Below, one piece after another: positions 26,823 through 35,418 of a DNA stretch of 62,059 nt. The stretch lies in the NCBI GenBank assembly GCA_028697145.1, contig JAQVFR010000017.1:1-62059 (forward strand), read 5' to 3'. A model generated the notes under the pieces. It worked only from the letters and a program-made list of their open reading frames with translations, ran no database searches and had not been told where the DNA came from. Each line of letters opens with the position of its first letter. The stretch's first letter is position 1. The stretch is from Actinomycetota bacterium (GTDB lineage Bacteria; Actinomycetota; Geothermincolia; Geothermincolales; RBG-13-55-18). The position numbers and the translations under genes were made by a program.

Positions 26823-27866
26823 TTAGGGGGATGTTACGGAAGAAGATCCCAGGGGGAGTACTGCTGCGGCATCGATGTCCAGGGGTGAGACCTCTCCGGC
26901 ATCGAGCATTCGCCAACCCAGGGAGGCCACCATGGCCGCGTTGTCGGCACAGAGGTCGAGGGGGGGATAATATAGATTTATTCCCCTGCCCTTCAATTCC
27001 TTGCCAAGCCTCTCCCGCAGGCGGGTGTTGGCGGCTACCCCGCCGGCGAGGACCACACGGCCGACGCCCGTATCGCGCGCAGCGCGCGTGACCTTGTGCA
27101 CCTGCACCTCGACCACCGCGTCCTGGAAAGACGCCGCGATGTCCTCGACCGGCGCGTCTTCGCCGCGTTCACGCAGCTTCCTGACGTGATTGATGACCGC
27201 TGTCTTCAGCCCCGAGAGGGAGAAATTATAGGTGCCGTCGTGCATGATGGCCCGGGGAAAGGAAACGGCCCGGGCATCTCCCCGGGTAGAGAGACGGTCT
27301 ATCACCGGCCCGCCGGGATAACCGAGCCCCAGAAACCTGGCCACCTTGTCGTAAGCCTCGCCCGCGGCATCGTCCAGCGTCTCCCCGAGCACGTGGTAGC
27401 TGCGGTGAGCGGGCATGTGCACCAGCAGCGTATGGCCTCCCGAGACCACGAAGGCCACTAGCGGCGGCTCCAGCTCGGGGAAATGAAGAAAATTCGCATA
27501 GATATGCGCCTCCAGGTGGTTGACGGCCAGGAGGGGGATGCCCAGGGCGAAGGAAACGGCCTTGGCCGCGGTCAGCCCCACGAGCAGGGCTCCGATGAGG
27601 CCGGGACCCCTGGTGACCGCCACGCCTTCCAGGTCCGCGAGACCGATGCCGGCCATGGCAAGGGCTTCGCGCATGGCGGGCAGGACGGCCTCCAGGTGAG
27701 CGCGGCTGGCCAGCTCCGGGACAACTCCCCCGTAACGCGCGTGCAGGTCGGTCTGGGAGGAGATGACCAGCGACAGCACCTCTTTTCCGCCGCGCAACAC
27801 CGCTGCCGAGGTCTCATCGCAGGAGGTCTCTATCCCCAGCACCAGACCCTCCCTAGGAGCAGGCAT
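26823..27866 (-). CDS. tsaD: tRNA N6-threonylcarbamoyladenosine transferase TsaD
   Basis: The protein is 347 residues of the ASKHA fold. It begins LVLGIETSCDETSAAVL; metal ligands appear in VNHLEAHIYANF (HxxxH, with Ala where Gly is usual), followed by FVVSGGHTLLVHM and the later LAGGVAANTRLRE and CADNAAMVA. TsaD transfers the threonylcarbamoyl group to A37 of ANN-decoding tRNAs with TsaB and TsaE, all encoded just upstream. Its start overlaps the rimI stop by 14 nt, and GGGAGG precedes the ATG. Confidence 0.96.
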   Translation of the reverse strand: MPAPREGLVLGIETSCDETSAAVLRGGKEVLSLVISSQTDLHARYGGVVPELASRAHLEAVLPAMREALAMAGIGLADLEGVAVTRGPGLIGALLVGLTAAKAVSFALGIPLLAVNHLEAHIYANFLHFPELEPPLVAFVVSGGHTLLVHMPAHRSYHVLGETLDDAAGEAYDKVARFLGLGYPGGPVIDRLSTRGDARAVSFPRAIMHDGTYNFSLSGLKTAVINHVRKLRERGEDAPVEDIAASFQDAVVEVQVHKVTRAARDTGVGRVVLAGGVAANTRLRERLGKELKGRGINLYYPPLDLCADNAAMVASLGWRMLDAGEVSPLDIDAAAVLPLGSSSVTSP

Positions 27867-28356
27867 GCCCGTACCTCCCGCGCATCTCGTCCAGGAGAAG
27901 GCGATACTCCGGAGCGGTTACGTCCTCCGTCCACATGATCAGGGCGTTCTCCATATTGTCCACATAGTAATTCCTGCGTTCTCCCATTATCTGAAAGCCG
28001 AAACGCTTATACAGCTCGATGGCCTCGCGGTTCGACCCTCTCACCTCCAGGGTGAGAAATCGCGCGCCCATATCACGGGAGTAGTCCAAGAGCTCGAGGA
28101 GCAGGCGCGCTCCCAGCCCGCGCCGGCGCAGGTCCTCCCTTACCGCCAGGGTCATGACATGTGCTTCGTCCAGTATCAGCAGCGTTCCCCCATACCCGGC
28201 CAGGGTCCCGTCGCGGCGGGCAACCAGGTAGCAGGAATCGCGCTTCTCTATCTCGTGCAGGTACATACCCCTGGTCCAGGGGCTGCTGAACGCCACCCCC
28301 TCCATCTCCATGACCTCATCCAGGTCTTCTTCCCGCATGCGTCTTATGGTGAGCAA
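27853..28356 (-). CDS. rimI: Ribosomal-protein-alanine N-acetyltransferase RimI
   Basis: The protein is 167 residues of the GNAT fold, with acetyl-CoA loop RRRGLGARLLLELLDYSR, FLTLEVRGSNREAIELYKRFGF and a final NYYVDNMENALIM. It acetylates N-terminal alanine of S18 in E. coli; the actinobacterial homologue is generally annotated the same way. Start is TTG 28356 with GAGGAGGGAAGGGG directly upstream; the frame is open further upstream, but that part lies within tsaB and is Arg-rich. It overlaps tsaB by 13 nt and tsaD by 14 nt. Confidence 0.92.
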   Translation of the reverse strand: MLTIRRMREEDLDEVMEMEGVAFSSPWTRGMYLHEIEKRDSCYLVARRDGTLAGYGGTLLILDEAHVMTLAVREDLRRRGLGARLLLELLDYSRDMGARFLTLEVRGSNREAIELYKRFGFQIMGERRNYYVDNMENALIMWTEDVTAPEYRLLLDEMRGRYGHACS

Positions 28357-29066
28357 CCCCTTCCCTCCTCTTCGCGCCCGCCTCTCTCGCGGGCGTCCGG
28401 ACGCCTGAGATAGAAAGGAAGGAGGGCGACGGGGTCCTCCGTCTCCCCGCAAGCGTATGCGAGACGGCATATGCCCGCCAGGCTCTCCGCGCGCGGCGTC
28501 GCCGTTCCCGACCTGGTCAAGCCAGCGGGCCAGGCGCCGGGATACGCTTCCATGCCGTTCCCCACCCCGGCGACCTCGCTTCCCTCTTTCTCCATCCAGT
28601 CGCGCACGGACGCCGCCGCCGCCTCTGGCGGGGCGACGCGGGGCTCCATCAGTGCCACGGGATACCCGCGGTCCTGGCGGTAGAGGGCATGGTAAACCTC
28701 ACCCCTCCTGGCATCGATGGCCGCGAACACGGCATCCCCGTGCTCCCCCACCCCCATCGCGGTGACCGTCAGGCTGTCGGGGGCCACAAGGGGGGCTTCG
28801 AGCGCCGCCGCCAGGACCTTGGCTGCGGTTACCGCCACCCTGACACCGGTGAAAGATCCCGGACCCCTGGCGACGCCGATAAGACCGATATCGCAGCGGT
28901 CGATGCCCGCCTCGGAAACCAGTTCCGCCGCGGCCACGAAGAGGCGGGATACGCGCGAGGCGCCGTTCACGTCCCGGTAGAAGACGCCGGATGGCCCGTC
29001 CACGACCAGCACCCCCCGGGGCGTGGACAGGTCCATGGCCATGAGCCAGAGATCTCCTCCAGCCAA
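28344..29066 (-). CDS. tsaB: tRNA threonylcarbamoyladenosine biosynthesis protein TsaB
   Basis: The protein is 240 residues of the TsaD-like fold. MAMDLSTPRGVLVV and the conserved GVARGPGSFTGVRVAVTAAKVLA segment identify it. It is the scaffold that dimerises with TsaD and recruits TsaE. The start is TTG 29066, right after the tsaE stop, with AGGGGAT upstream; an ATG at 29042 is an alternative. The C-terminal about 40 residues are Arg/Glu-rich and overlap the start of rimI. Confidence 0.93.
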   Translation of the reverse strand: MAGGDLWLMAMDLSTPRGVLVVDGPSGVFYRDVNGASRVSRLFVAAAELVSEAGIDRCDIGLIGVARGPGSFTGVRVAVTAAKVLAAALEAPLVAPDSLTVTAMGVGEHGDAVFAAIDARRGEVYHALYRQDRGYPVALMEPRVAPPEAAAASVRDWMEKEGSEVAGVGNGMEAYPGAWPAGLTRSGTATPRAESLAGICRLAYACGETEDPVALLPFYLRRPDARERGGREEEGRGCSP

Positions 29067-29068
29067 CT

Positions 29069-29545
29069 TTATCCCCTCCCCGGCGCCAACTCACGCAAGC
29101 GGCGCGTCCAAGCGTTTCCGTGCGGCGTGAAGACCAGCCGCCTCTCCTCGTCGCCGGCGCCGAAAAACAATGCCACCTCGAGGCTCTCCGCGCCGAAGAA
29201 ACCGCTCGCGCGGTCGCCCCATTCCACCAGGAGCACGCCATCGCCGTCCAGGTATTCATCGACCCCGATGGCGAAGAAATCCGCCTCGCCCTCCAGGCGG
29301 TAAGCGTCGAGGTGATAGAAAGGCATGCTTCCGCGGTATTCCCGCATCAGGGTGAAGGTTGGGCTGGTGACCTGCTCGCCGACGCCGAGTCCGCGCGCCA
29401 CGCCCTGCGCGAAACACGTCTTCCCCGCGCCGAGTTCGCCTACGAGCAGCACCACGTCACCGGGTCGCAGCAGTCGCGCCAGGGCCTGGCCGAGCTCCTG
29501 CGTCTCGCGCGCATTACGCGTCTCGAACGTGCGTGAAGCCTCCAT
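29069..29545 (-). CDS. tsaE: tRNA threonylcarbamoyladenosine biosynthesis ATPase TsaE
   Basis: The protein is 158 residues. The P-loop [28 protein letters not shown] and the [11 protein letters not shown] and LLVEWGDRA blocks are diagnostic. TsaE is the ATPase that drives cycles of the TsaB-TsaD complex. The start was taken as ATG 29545; a TTG at 29557 is also possible because the spacing of AGAGGAG to the ATG is short. It heads the tsaE-tsaB-rimI-tsaD operon. Confidence 0.93.
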   Translation of the reverse strand: MEASRTFETRNARETQELGQALARLLRPGDVVLLVGELGAGKTCFAQGVARGLGVGEQVTSPTFTLMREYRGSMPFYHLDAYRLEGEADFFAIGVDEYLDGDGVLLVEWGDRASGFFGAESLEVALFFGAGDEERRLVFTPHGNAWTRRLRELAPGRG

Positions 29546-29680
29546 GTCTCCTCTCAAGCCTCGCTTATCATATTATTCGAATCTTGGTGACGGGGTCACC
29601 TTATCGTTCGTCGTTCTCCAGAGGTGGTTATCATCGGCTTGTTCCCGGCGAGAAGATGACGGACGGTGGAGGCAACCCCC

Positions 29681-30346
29681 TCAGAAGAGGCCCATCTGTT
29701 CCGGTTCCTTGTCGGGCGGGGAACCCGCCTCCGCGTCTTTCCCGCCGGCTTCCGCCATCTCCCGCCAGCGCACCCTCTCGGATTCTAGGTGCTCGCGCAG
29801 CCTCTGGAAATCCTCGACGAGGGTGCTCTTCAGCGGCGGTTTGTGCAGCGCGGCCGCGGGATGGAATAGAGGCACGTAGGCAAGGCCCCCCTTGCGCATG
29901 AGCTTGCCGTGAAGCTGGGTGATCCCGGTATTCGTAACGAGCAGGGTCTTGGTGGCGTGGTTTCCCAGGGTGCAGATGATGCGCGGCCCGATAAGCTCGA
30001 TCTGCTTGAAGAGAAAAGGCGTGCAGGTCGCCAGCTCCTGCGGTTGGGGATCGCGGTTCTCCGGCGGTCGGCATTTGAGCGTATTGGCGATGTACACCTG
30101 GGATCGCTCGAGGCCGATAGAACCCAGGAGCTGGTCGAGGAGCTGTCCCGCCGGTCCCACGAACGGGATGCCCTGTCTATCCTCGTGAAAACCCGGCGCC
30201 TCCCCCACGAACATTATCTCCGCCTGCTCGTCCCCCGTTCCCAGCACCAGGTTTGTCCGCGTATCGCCGAGGGGGCAGCGCCCGCAGTCCTTTATCGCCT
30301 CGTAAAGCTCGGCGATGGTGGAAGCCGCTTCCCATTCCTCCGCCAT
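29681..30346 (-). CDS. Uracil-DNA glycosylase family 4 (Fe-S type)
   Basis: The protein is 221 residues. Four cysteines (21, 24, 92, 108) match the 4Fe-4S ligands of type 4 enzymes. Catalytic motif [23 protein letters not shown] and the later LFHPAAAL motif are intact. It removes uracil from DNA in base excision repair, typical of thermophiles and Actinomycetota. The start is ATG 30346; longer upstream frames run into the fmdB-like gene. The last 30 residues are low-complexity and end EPEQMGLF. Confidence 0.93.
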   Translation of the reverse strand: MAEEWEAASTIAELYEAIKDCGRCPLGDTRTNLVLGTGDEQAEIMFVGEAPGFHEDRQGIPFVGPAGQLLDQLLGSIGLERSQVYIANTLKCRPPENRDPQPQELATCTPFLFKQIELIGPRIICTLGNHATKTLLVTNTGITQLHGKLMRKGGLAYVPLFHPAAALHKPPLKSTLVEDFQRLREHLESERVRWREMAEAGGKDAEAGSPPDKEPEQMGLF

Positions 30347-30354
30347 GGCACCGC

Positions 30355-30591
30355 CTAATGAGAGCAACTGCCGCAGCTCGTCGAGGAGCACGAGCCGCAC
30401 GAGGAGGACCCGGCGGAAGAACGGAACTCCCCGGAGGACGCTCTTCCGCTCTTGAAACCGAATGCGGAAAGAAGCTTCTTTATGTCCTTGTTTCCGCAAG
30501 CGGCGCAACATTCGGCTTCATCCGACATGGTGCGCGCAAAATGCTCGAACTTCTCGCCGCATGCCTCGCACTTGTATTCGTAAAACGGCAT
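30355..30591 (-). CDS. FmdB-family zinc-ribbon regulatory protein
   Basis: The protein is 78 residues. It begins MPFYEYKCEACGEKFEHF with zinc ligands Cys8, Cys11, Cys29 and Cys32, the FmdB-type ribbon. The tail is a Ser/Cys/Gly-rich repeat ending SCGSCSH, usual for this family. Function is not established biochemically; the family is named after a putative regulator of formamidase. It ends 8 nt before the glycosylase start, so the two are probably co-transcribed. GTG two codons upstream is an alternative start. Confidence 0.85.
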   Translation of the reverse strand: MPFYEYKCEACGEKFEHFARTMSDEAECCAACGNKDIKKLLSAFGFKSGRASSGEFRSSAGSSSCGSCSSTSCGSCSH

Positions 30592-30788
30592 TTCCACCCA
30601 CTTCCTTTCACTATCTCAAATCACATTGTAAACGCTGCAAGCGGGGACGGGCAACGAAATGCATCACCCGGTCAGAGGAGCCCGCCTGCCGCGGCAATGT
30701 CCCGGCCACGGCCGGTGTTGCGCGGACGGCCGGTTTGTGACAATGTTTCTTATCATGGTATCTAGAGGGCATCTACATCAGGTACCGC

Positions 30789-33700
30789 ATGAGAAGATCG
30801 CATAACTGCTTGCTTGAGGAAGTACGGCCCAGAAGGATATGGCCCCTGGTTGTCACCGCTCTCGTTGTAGGGGCCTATTTCCATTCCATGTTGTTCCTGG
30901 ACAAGGTGCCCAATATCTCCGATATCAGGACCTATTATTACCCGGCCTGGACTTACTTTTCCCACGCGTTCAAGTCCGGAGGGCCTCCCCTGTGGTGCTC
31001 GGGCATATACTGCGGGTTCCCTCTCTTCGCTGACAGCGAGATGGGGGTCTTCTATCCCGTTAACCTCCTTTTCTTTCAACTCCCCGCGACGGCGGGGTTC
31101 AATTACTCCATCATCTTTCATTATCTCCTGGGGGGCTTCTTCGCCTTCGCTTACTGCCGGCTCATCCGCCTCAGCCGTCCCGCCTCGCTATTCGTCGCCA
31201 TACCCTTCGTCCTCGGGGGATTCTTCCTATCCCACATGGTCCACCCTAACGCGGTCGCCACTGCGGCCTGGATGCCTCTCTTTCTCTATTGCCTGGAGAG
31301 AGCCCTGGCTGAAAAGCGGCTCTCGTTCTACGCGCTGGCGGGTGGGGTGCTCGGCGTGCAATCGCTCTCCGGCTTTCTCATGCTTCCTCTCGTTGAGATG
31401 GTACTGGCCCTGTTCTACGTGATCTTCCACCCCTCGCACCGGGGGGAAGGGCGCGGTAGTTCCGTCTTGCGCGCGCTGGGAGGGCTGGCCCTCGCCGCGG
31501 GCCTGGGAGCAGGGGTGGGCATGATACAGAACCTGCCCTCCTACAACCTGGTGCAGAACTCCTATCGGGCCGGAGGGCTCTCGGAGCAGGTCTCGAACAT
31601 CGGCAGCCTGCCGCCGGCCCAGCTGGCGGGAATCGTCTTACCCCGCCTGTTCGGGGCGGGGCTGGCGCAGGGTGATTACCTGGGGGCATGGACCTTCGAG
31701 GAGACATATACCTATATCGGGATAATGCCGCTGCTCTTCGCGCCGGCGGCGCTGTTCAGGCCACGCAAATGGCACGCGGTCTTCTTCCTCTTCGCGGGGG
31801 TGGTATCCGTGCTCCTGAGCTTGGGGGACCGGGGCCTGCTGTGGGCGCTGTTGCGCCATCTGCCCGGCTTCAACGTGCTCAAGGGATCGAGCAGGTTTAT
31901 CCTCACCTTCAACCTCGCGGCGCTCATCCTGGGGGGCATTGGCTTCGACCGCTGGCGGGAGGGCAATCTCTCCGAACGCATGCGCTCCCGCCTCTCGCGC
32001 TTCTGGGCGGTGACCGCCGTGGTTGTCGCCGGTCTTGTCGTCCTCTTCGTATTGCTCTACCGCTTCGACGCGGGGGACTTCCGCACCCTGTCGGAGGCGG
32101 TCGCCCGCCCCCTTACGGCGGGCATAAGCGCTGCCGCGGCAACAGTGGTCGACGGCGTCTATTCCTTCCTCTCCACCCCCCGTCTAGATCTCCTGGTCCC
32201 CCTGGTGATACTGGGGCTGTTCTTTCTGCTAATCCGCAAGGGATACGAGGCATCGGGGCCAAACCGTCTGAAAGTCGGTCTGGCGGTCTTCATAGCCGTC
32301 GTGGACGTCTTCGTGTTCGCGAGCTTCGTCCTCAACCCGGTGTCGAGGGCAAGCGCCGAATACCGGCCGGAGGTGCTGAGCGTGCTCGAGGAATCCGCGC
32401 GCGGCGGCAGGGTGGCCCTGATCAAGGAGCCGGGCGTGAACCGCGGCGAGTTCTCCCTTGCCTCGAACCAGCTCCTCCCCCACGGCCTCGAGGACGCCTT
32501 CGGATTCTCCACCATCCCGCCCGCGCGCCTGGACCGCTTCCTCGGGCTGGTGAACCAGGAGGTCGCCGAGCCGGCCCTGCGGCTGCTCGGGGTGGGACTC
32601 CTCTACAGCAACCTCGTACGCATCGGGGGCATGCCCTACGACCTGTCGATGCCGCATGTCATCCGCGGAGGCATGGGCGCGAACGCCTATGTGTACCCGG
32701 ACGAAACCGTGGGCAGGGAGCTGCGCATGCTACTTGACGGCAGGGTCCTGGAGAAAAACAGCTCGGGGCGCCTGTACATCAAGCTCGACTCCATCTGCCG
32801 GGGACAGGTAAGAACACATCCCACCTTCATGGTGGAGAAGGAGGCGGGCAGCACCGATTACCTGCTCGAGGTGATTGGCGGAGACAGCCCCGCCTCATTC
32901 GAGCCGATCACGTTCACCTCCCCTGGTTTCGGGAAGGGGAGGCTCGCCCTCGAGATAGAGATGCCCCTGGGAGAACTGGGCGAGGCGGACGAGATCATCG
33001 TGACCACTTTCTGCGAAAGCGGCCTAGCTGAAACGCGCCTTGCGGCCGTGAGCGTCATAGACGAGGATGGGCGTGGAGTACCGCTGGGAGCATGGCCGCT
33101 CCTGTTCAGCGACAGCAGGTATGCGGTCTACCAGGTGCCGGATACGCTCCCCCGCGCCTTCGCCGCCTCGGATATCATCTGGACTGCGGACTGGAGGGAA
33201 GCGGTGGACCTCACGTGGAGCGAGGGCATGCTCCCGGACCGGGTGGTGCTCGTCGCCGGCGAGGTCGGCGCCGCTACGAGGGAAGCCATTGAGTCCATCT
33301 CGCCGCGGTCACGAGAGATCCGCGTCGAGTTCGAGGAGGAGGCAGGTGACCGCATGACGCTGCATGCCTCGGGCGATGATGACGCCGTCCTCGTCATAGG
33401 CATGGACCATCTGCCCGGCTGGAGCGCCCTCGTGGACGGGACGGAGGCCGAGATCTTCTCCGCCTACGGCTTCTTGAGCGCCATATACCTTCCGGCGGGA
33501 GACCACCGGGTGGAACTGTCATATCGCTCTCCAGGGCTTTCCGCTGGCATGGCCGTATCGGCGGCATCCCTGTTCCTGCTGCTCCTCCTGTGGGCCTTCC
33601 TGTGGAGGAGGGAGCGCGCCGCCTCCGCGGCCGCCAGGAACGGAACGGCGGAAGTCCCGCCTCCGGCCGGGGGTGGGATCAGCGCTTTCTTCCCCTGTTA

Positions 33701-34370
33701 CAACGACTCCTCCACCCTGCAGGCGCTCATCGAGGAAGCCTTGGGCGTTCTGGGAGCTATCACCTCCGAATACGAGGTGATCATAGTGGACGACGGCAGC
33801 TCGGACAGCTCCGGCGCGGTCATCGACTCCCTGGCCGCCAGTTGCGAGAGGGTGCGTGTGGTGCGCCACGACCGTAACCGCGGTTACGGGGCGGCGCTGC
33901 GCAGCGGCATCAAGACCTCGACCATGGAATGGGTGTTCTACACCGACAGCGACGGGCAGTACGACGTGGGCGACCTGCTCCGCCTGCACCGGCTCAGCGG
34001 CACCGCGGACGTTGTCAACGGTTACAAGCGCAGCCGCAGTGACCCGTGGTATCGCGTCTTCCTAGGCGCCGCCTATAACGCGGTCATCCGCCTCATCTTC
34101 GCCATCCCCATCCGTGATACTGACTGCGACTTCCGCCTCATGCGGGGAGAGCTCGTGCGCGGCCTCGACCTGCGTTCGGAAGGAGGGGCCATCTGCGTGG
34201 AGCTGGTCAAGGGACTGCAGGCGGCAGAGGCCACATTCGCCGAGATGCCGGTTGAGCATTATCCCCGCGAGGAGGGAAAGAGCCAGTTCTTCAGGTTGAA
34301 GAATCTGGTTGTAATGGGAGGGGAGCTTGCGTCATTATGGTGGAGGCTCCTGAAGAGAGGTGAGGTTTAG
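30789..34370 (+). CDS. YfhO-like membrane protein fused to GT2 glycosyltransferase
   Basis: The protein is 1193 residues in one uninterrupted frame. Residues 1 to about 950 form a YfhO-like protein with many membrane segments, an early luminal loop with YYYPAWTYF, a large extracytoplasmic beta-rich region and a last helix near 920-940. Residues from about 963 are a complete GT2 domain: FFPCYNDSSTLQALIEEAL, VIIVDDGSSDSS, the DxD-type YTDSDGQYD and DTDCDFRLMRG. In Bacillus subtilis the corresponding functions are separate genes, csbB and yfhO, which cooperate in polyprenyl-phosphate-dependent glycosylation of a surface polymer. The start has a weak ribosome site. Substrate and acceptor are unknown. 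Confidence 0.85.
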   Translation: MRRSHNCLLEEVRPRRIWPLVVTALVVGAYFHSMLFLDKVPNISDIRTYYYPAWTYFSHAFKSGGPPLWCSGIYCGFPLFADSEMGVFYPVNLLFFQLPATAGFNYSIIFHYLLGGFFAFAYCRLIRLSRPASLFVAIPFVLGGFFLSHMVHPNAVATAAWMPLFLYCLERALAEKRLSFYALAGGVLGVQSLSGFLMLPLVEMVLALFYVIFHPSHRGEGRGSSVLRALGGLALAAGLGAGVGMIQNLPSYNLVQNSYRAGGLSEQVSNIGSLPPAQLAGIVLPRLFGAGLAQGDYLGAWTFEETYTYIGIMPLLFAPAALFRPRKWHAVFFLFAGVVSVLLSLGDRGLLWALLRHLPGFNVLKGSSRFILTFNLAALILGGIGFDRWREGNLSERMRSRLSRFWAVTAVVVAGLVVLFVLLYRFDAGDFRTLSEAVARPLTAGISAAAATVVDGVYSFLSTPRLDLLVPLVILGLFFLLIRKGYEASGPNRLKVGLAVFIAVVDVFVFASFVLNPVSRASAEYRPEVLSVLEESARGGRVALIKEPGVNRGEFSLASNQLLPHGLEDAFGFSTIPPARLDRFLGLVNQEVAEPALRLLGVGLLYSNLVRIGGMPYDLSMPHVIRGGMGANAYVYPDETVGRELRMLLDGRVLEKNSSGRLYIKLDSICRGQVRTHPTFMVEKEAGSTDYLLEVIGGDSPASFEPITFTSPGFGKGRLALEIEMPLGELGEADEIIVTTFCESGLAETRLAAVSVIDEDGRGVPLGAWPLLFSDSRYAVYQVPDTLPRAFAASDIIWTADWREAVDLTWSEGMLPDRVVLVAGEVGAATREAIESISPRSREIRVEFEEEAGDRMTLHASGDDDAVLVIGMDHLPGWSALVDGTEAEIFSAYGFLSAIYLPAGDHRVELSYRSPGLSAGMAVSAASLFLLLLLWAFLWRRERAASAAARNGTAEVPPPAGGGISAFFPCYNDSSTLQALIEEALGVLGAITSEYEVIIVDDGSSDSSGAVIDSLAASCERVRVVRHDRNRGYGAALRSGIKTSTMEWVFYTDSDGQYDVGDLLRLHRLSGTADVVNGYKRSRSDPWYRVFLGAAYNAVIRLIFAIPIRDTDCDFRLMRGELVRGLDLRSEGGAICVELVKGLQAAEATFAEMPVEHYPREEGKSQFFRLKNLVVMGGELASLWWRLLKRGEV

Positions 34371-34371
34371 G

Positions 34372-35418
34372 GTGCAGGGATCACCACGACTCTCTGGGTA
34401 TTACAGCGGGAAACGGGTCCTCGTAACCGGAGGGATGGGGTTCATCGGCAGCAACCTGGTCAGACACCTGGTGCGGCTGGGCGCGAGCGTGACCGTCATC
34501 GACGCGTGTTTCCCCGACCAGGGCGCCAACCTGTTCAACCTGAGGGAGGTCCTCGAAGACCTGGTGCTGGTCGTGGCGGATATAGGTTCCTCCAACGAGA
34601 TATCCAGCTACATCGTCGACCAGGAACTGGTGTTCAACCTGGCTTCCTGCATCAGCCACATCGGGTCCCTGCACAACCCATTCCAGGACCTCGAGCGCAA
34701 CTGTTTCAGCCAGCTCCGCTTTCTGAGCGCCCTCTCGGAACTCAGCCCGCGTGCCCGCGTCATCTACACCGGATCCCGCAGCCAGTACGGGAACCCGGTC
34801 TATGCCCCCATCGACGAGGACCACCCCCTCAAGCCCCTGGACATAAACGGCGTACACAAGACCACGGTCGAGGAGTATCATCGCATCTTCCATGGTTTGG
34901 GGCATATTACGTTCACCTCGCTGCGGCTGACCAACATCTTCGGCCCGCACCACCAGATGCACCACGACGGCCAGGGATTCCTCAACTGGTTCATCCGCCA
35001 GGGACTGTCCGGCCAGGAGATCTGTGTCTTTGGCGACGGCAGCCAGGAGAGGGACTTCCTCTATGTGGATGACGTCGTCGAAGCCCTTCTGCTCGTAGCC
35101 CCGGAAAAGCGGAGCGAAGGGGGCATCTTCAACCTGGCATCCGGAATACCCGTGACCGTGGCCGAGGCCGCCGAGGCGGTATGCGGCCTCACGGGCACGT
35201 CCTGGCGGCGAATCCCCTATCCGCCGGAACGCTGTTCCGTCGAGCCCGGCAGCCTGCGCATTGACGGTTCCCGCTTGCAGAAGCTGCTCGGGTGGACTCC
35301 CGGTTCGGACTTGCGCAACAGTCTCGCGGAGACCATTTCATTCTACCGCCGACACGGCTCGCGCTATTTCCACGGCCAGAGGGGCAACGTCTTTTATTCC
35401 GAGAAAGGCCTGGATTGA
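34372..35418 (+). CDS. NAD-dependent epimerase/dehydratase (extended SDR), Tyr replaced by Asn
   Basis: The protein is 348 residues. The Rossmann motif is VTGGMGFIG with glycines at 20, 23 and 26. The catalytic-region Ser/Thr block is YTGSRSQYGNP. Where extended SDRs have YxxxK, this protein has NGVHK (Asn159...Lys163), so the usual catalytic tyrosine is missing. Later blocks (SLRLTNIFGPHHQM, DFLYVDDVVEAL, FNLASGIPVTV) are typical of nucleotide-sugar enzymes. Start is GTG 34372, one base after the upstream stop, with GAGGT upstream; GTG 34360 is an alternative. It likely modifies a nucleotide sugar. Confidence 0.85.
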   Translation: MQGSPRLSGYYSGKRVLVTGGMGFIGSNLVRHLVRLGASVTVIDACFPDQGANLFNLREVLEDLVLVVADIGSSNEISSYIVDQELVFNLASCISHIGSLHNPFQDLERNCFSQLRFLSALSELSPRARVIYTGSRSQYGNPVYAPIDEDHPLKPLDINGVHKTTVEEYHRIFHGLGHITFTSLRLTNIFGPHHQMHHDGQGFLNWFIRQGLSGQEICVFGDGSQERDFLYVDDVVEALLLVAPEKRSEGGIFNLASGIPVTVAEAAEAVCGLTGTSWRRIPYPPERCSVEPGSLRIDGSRLQKLLGWTPGSDLRNSLAETISFYRRHGSRYFHGQRGNVFYSEKGLD

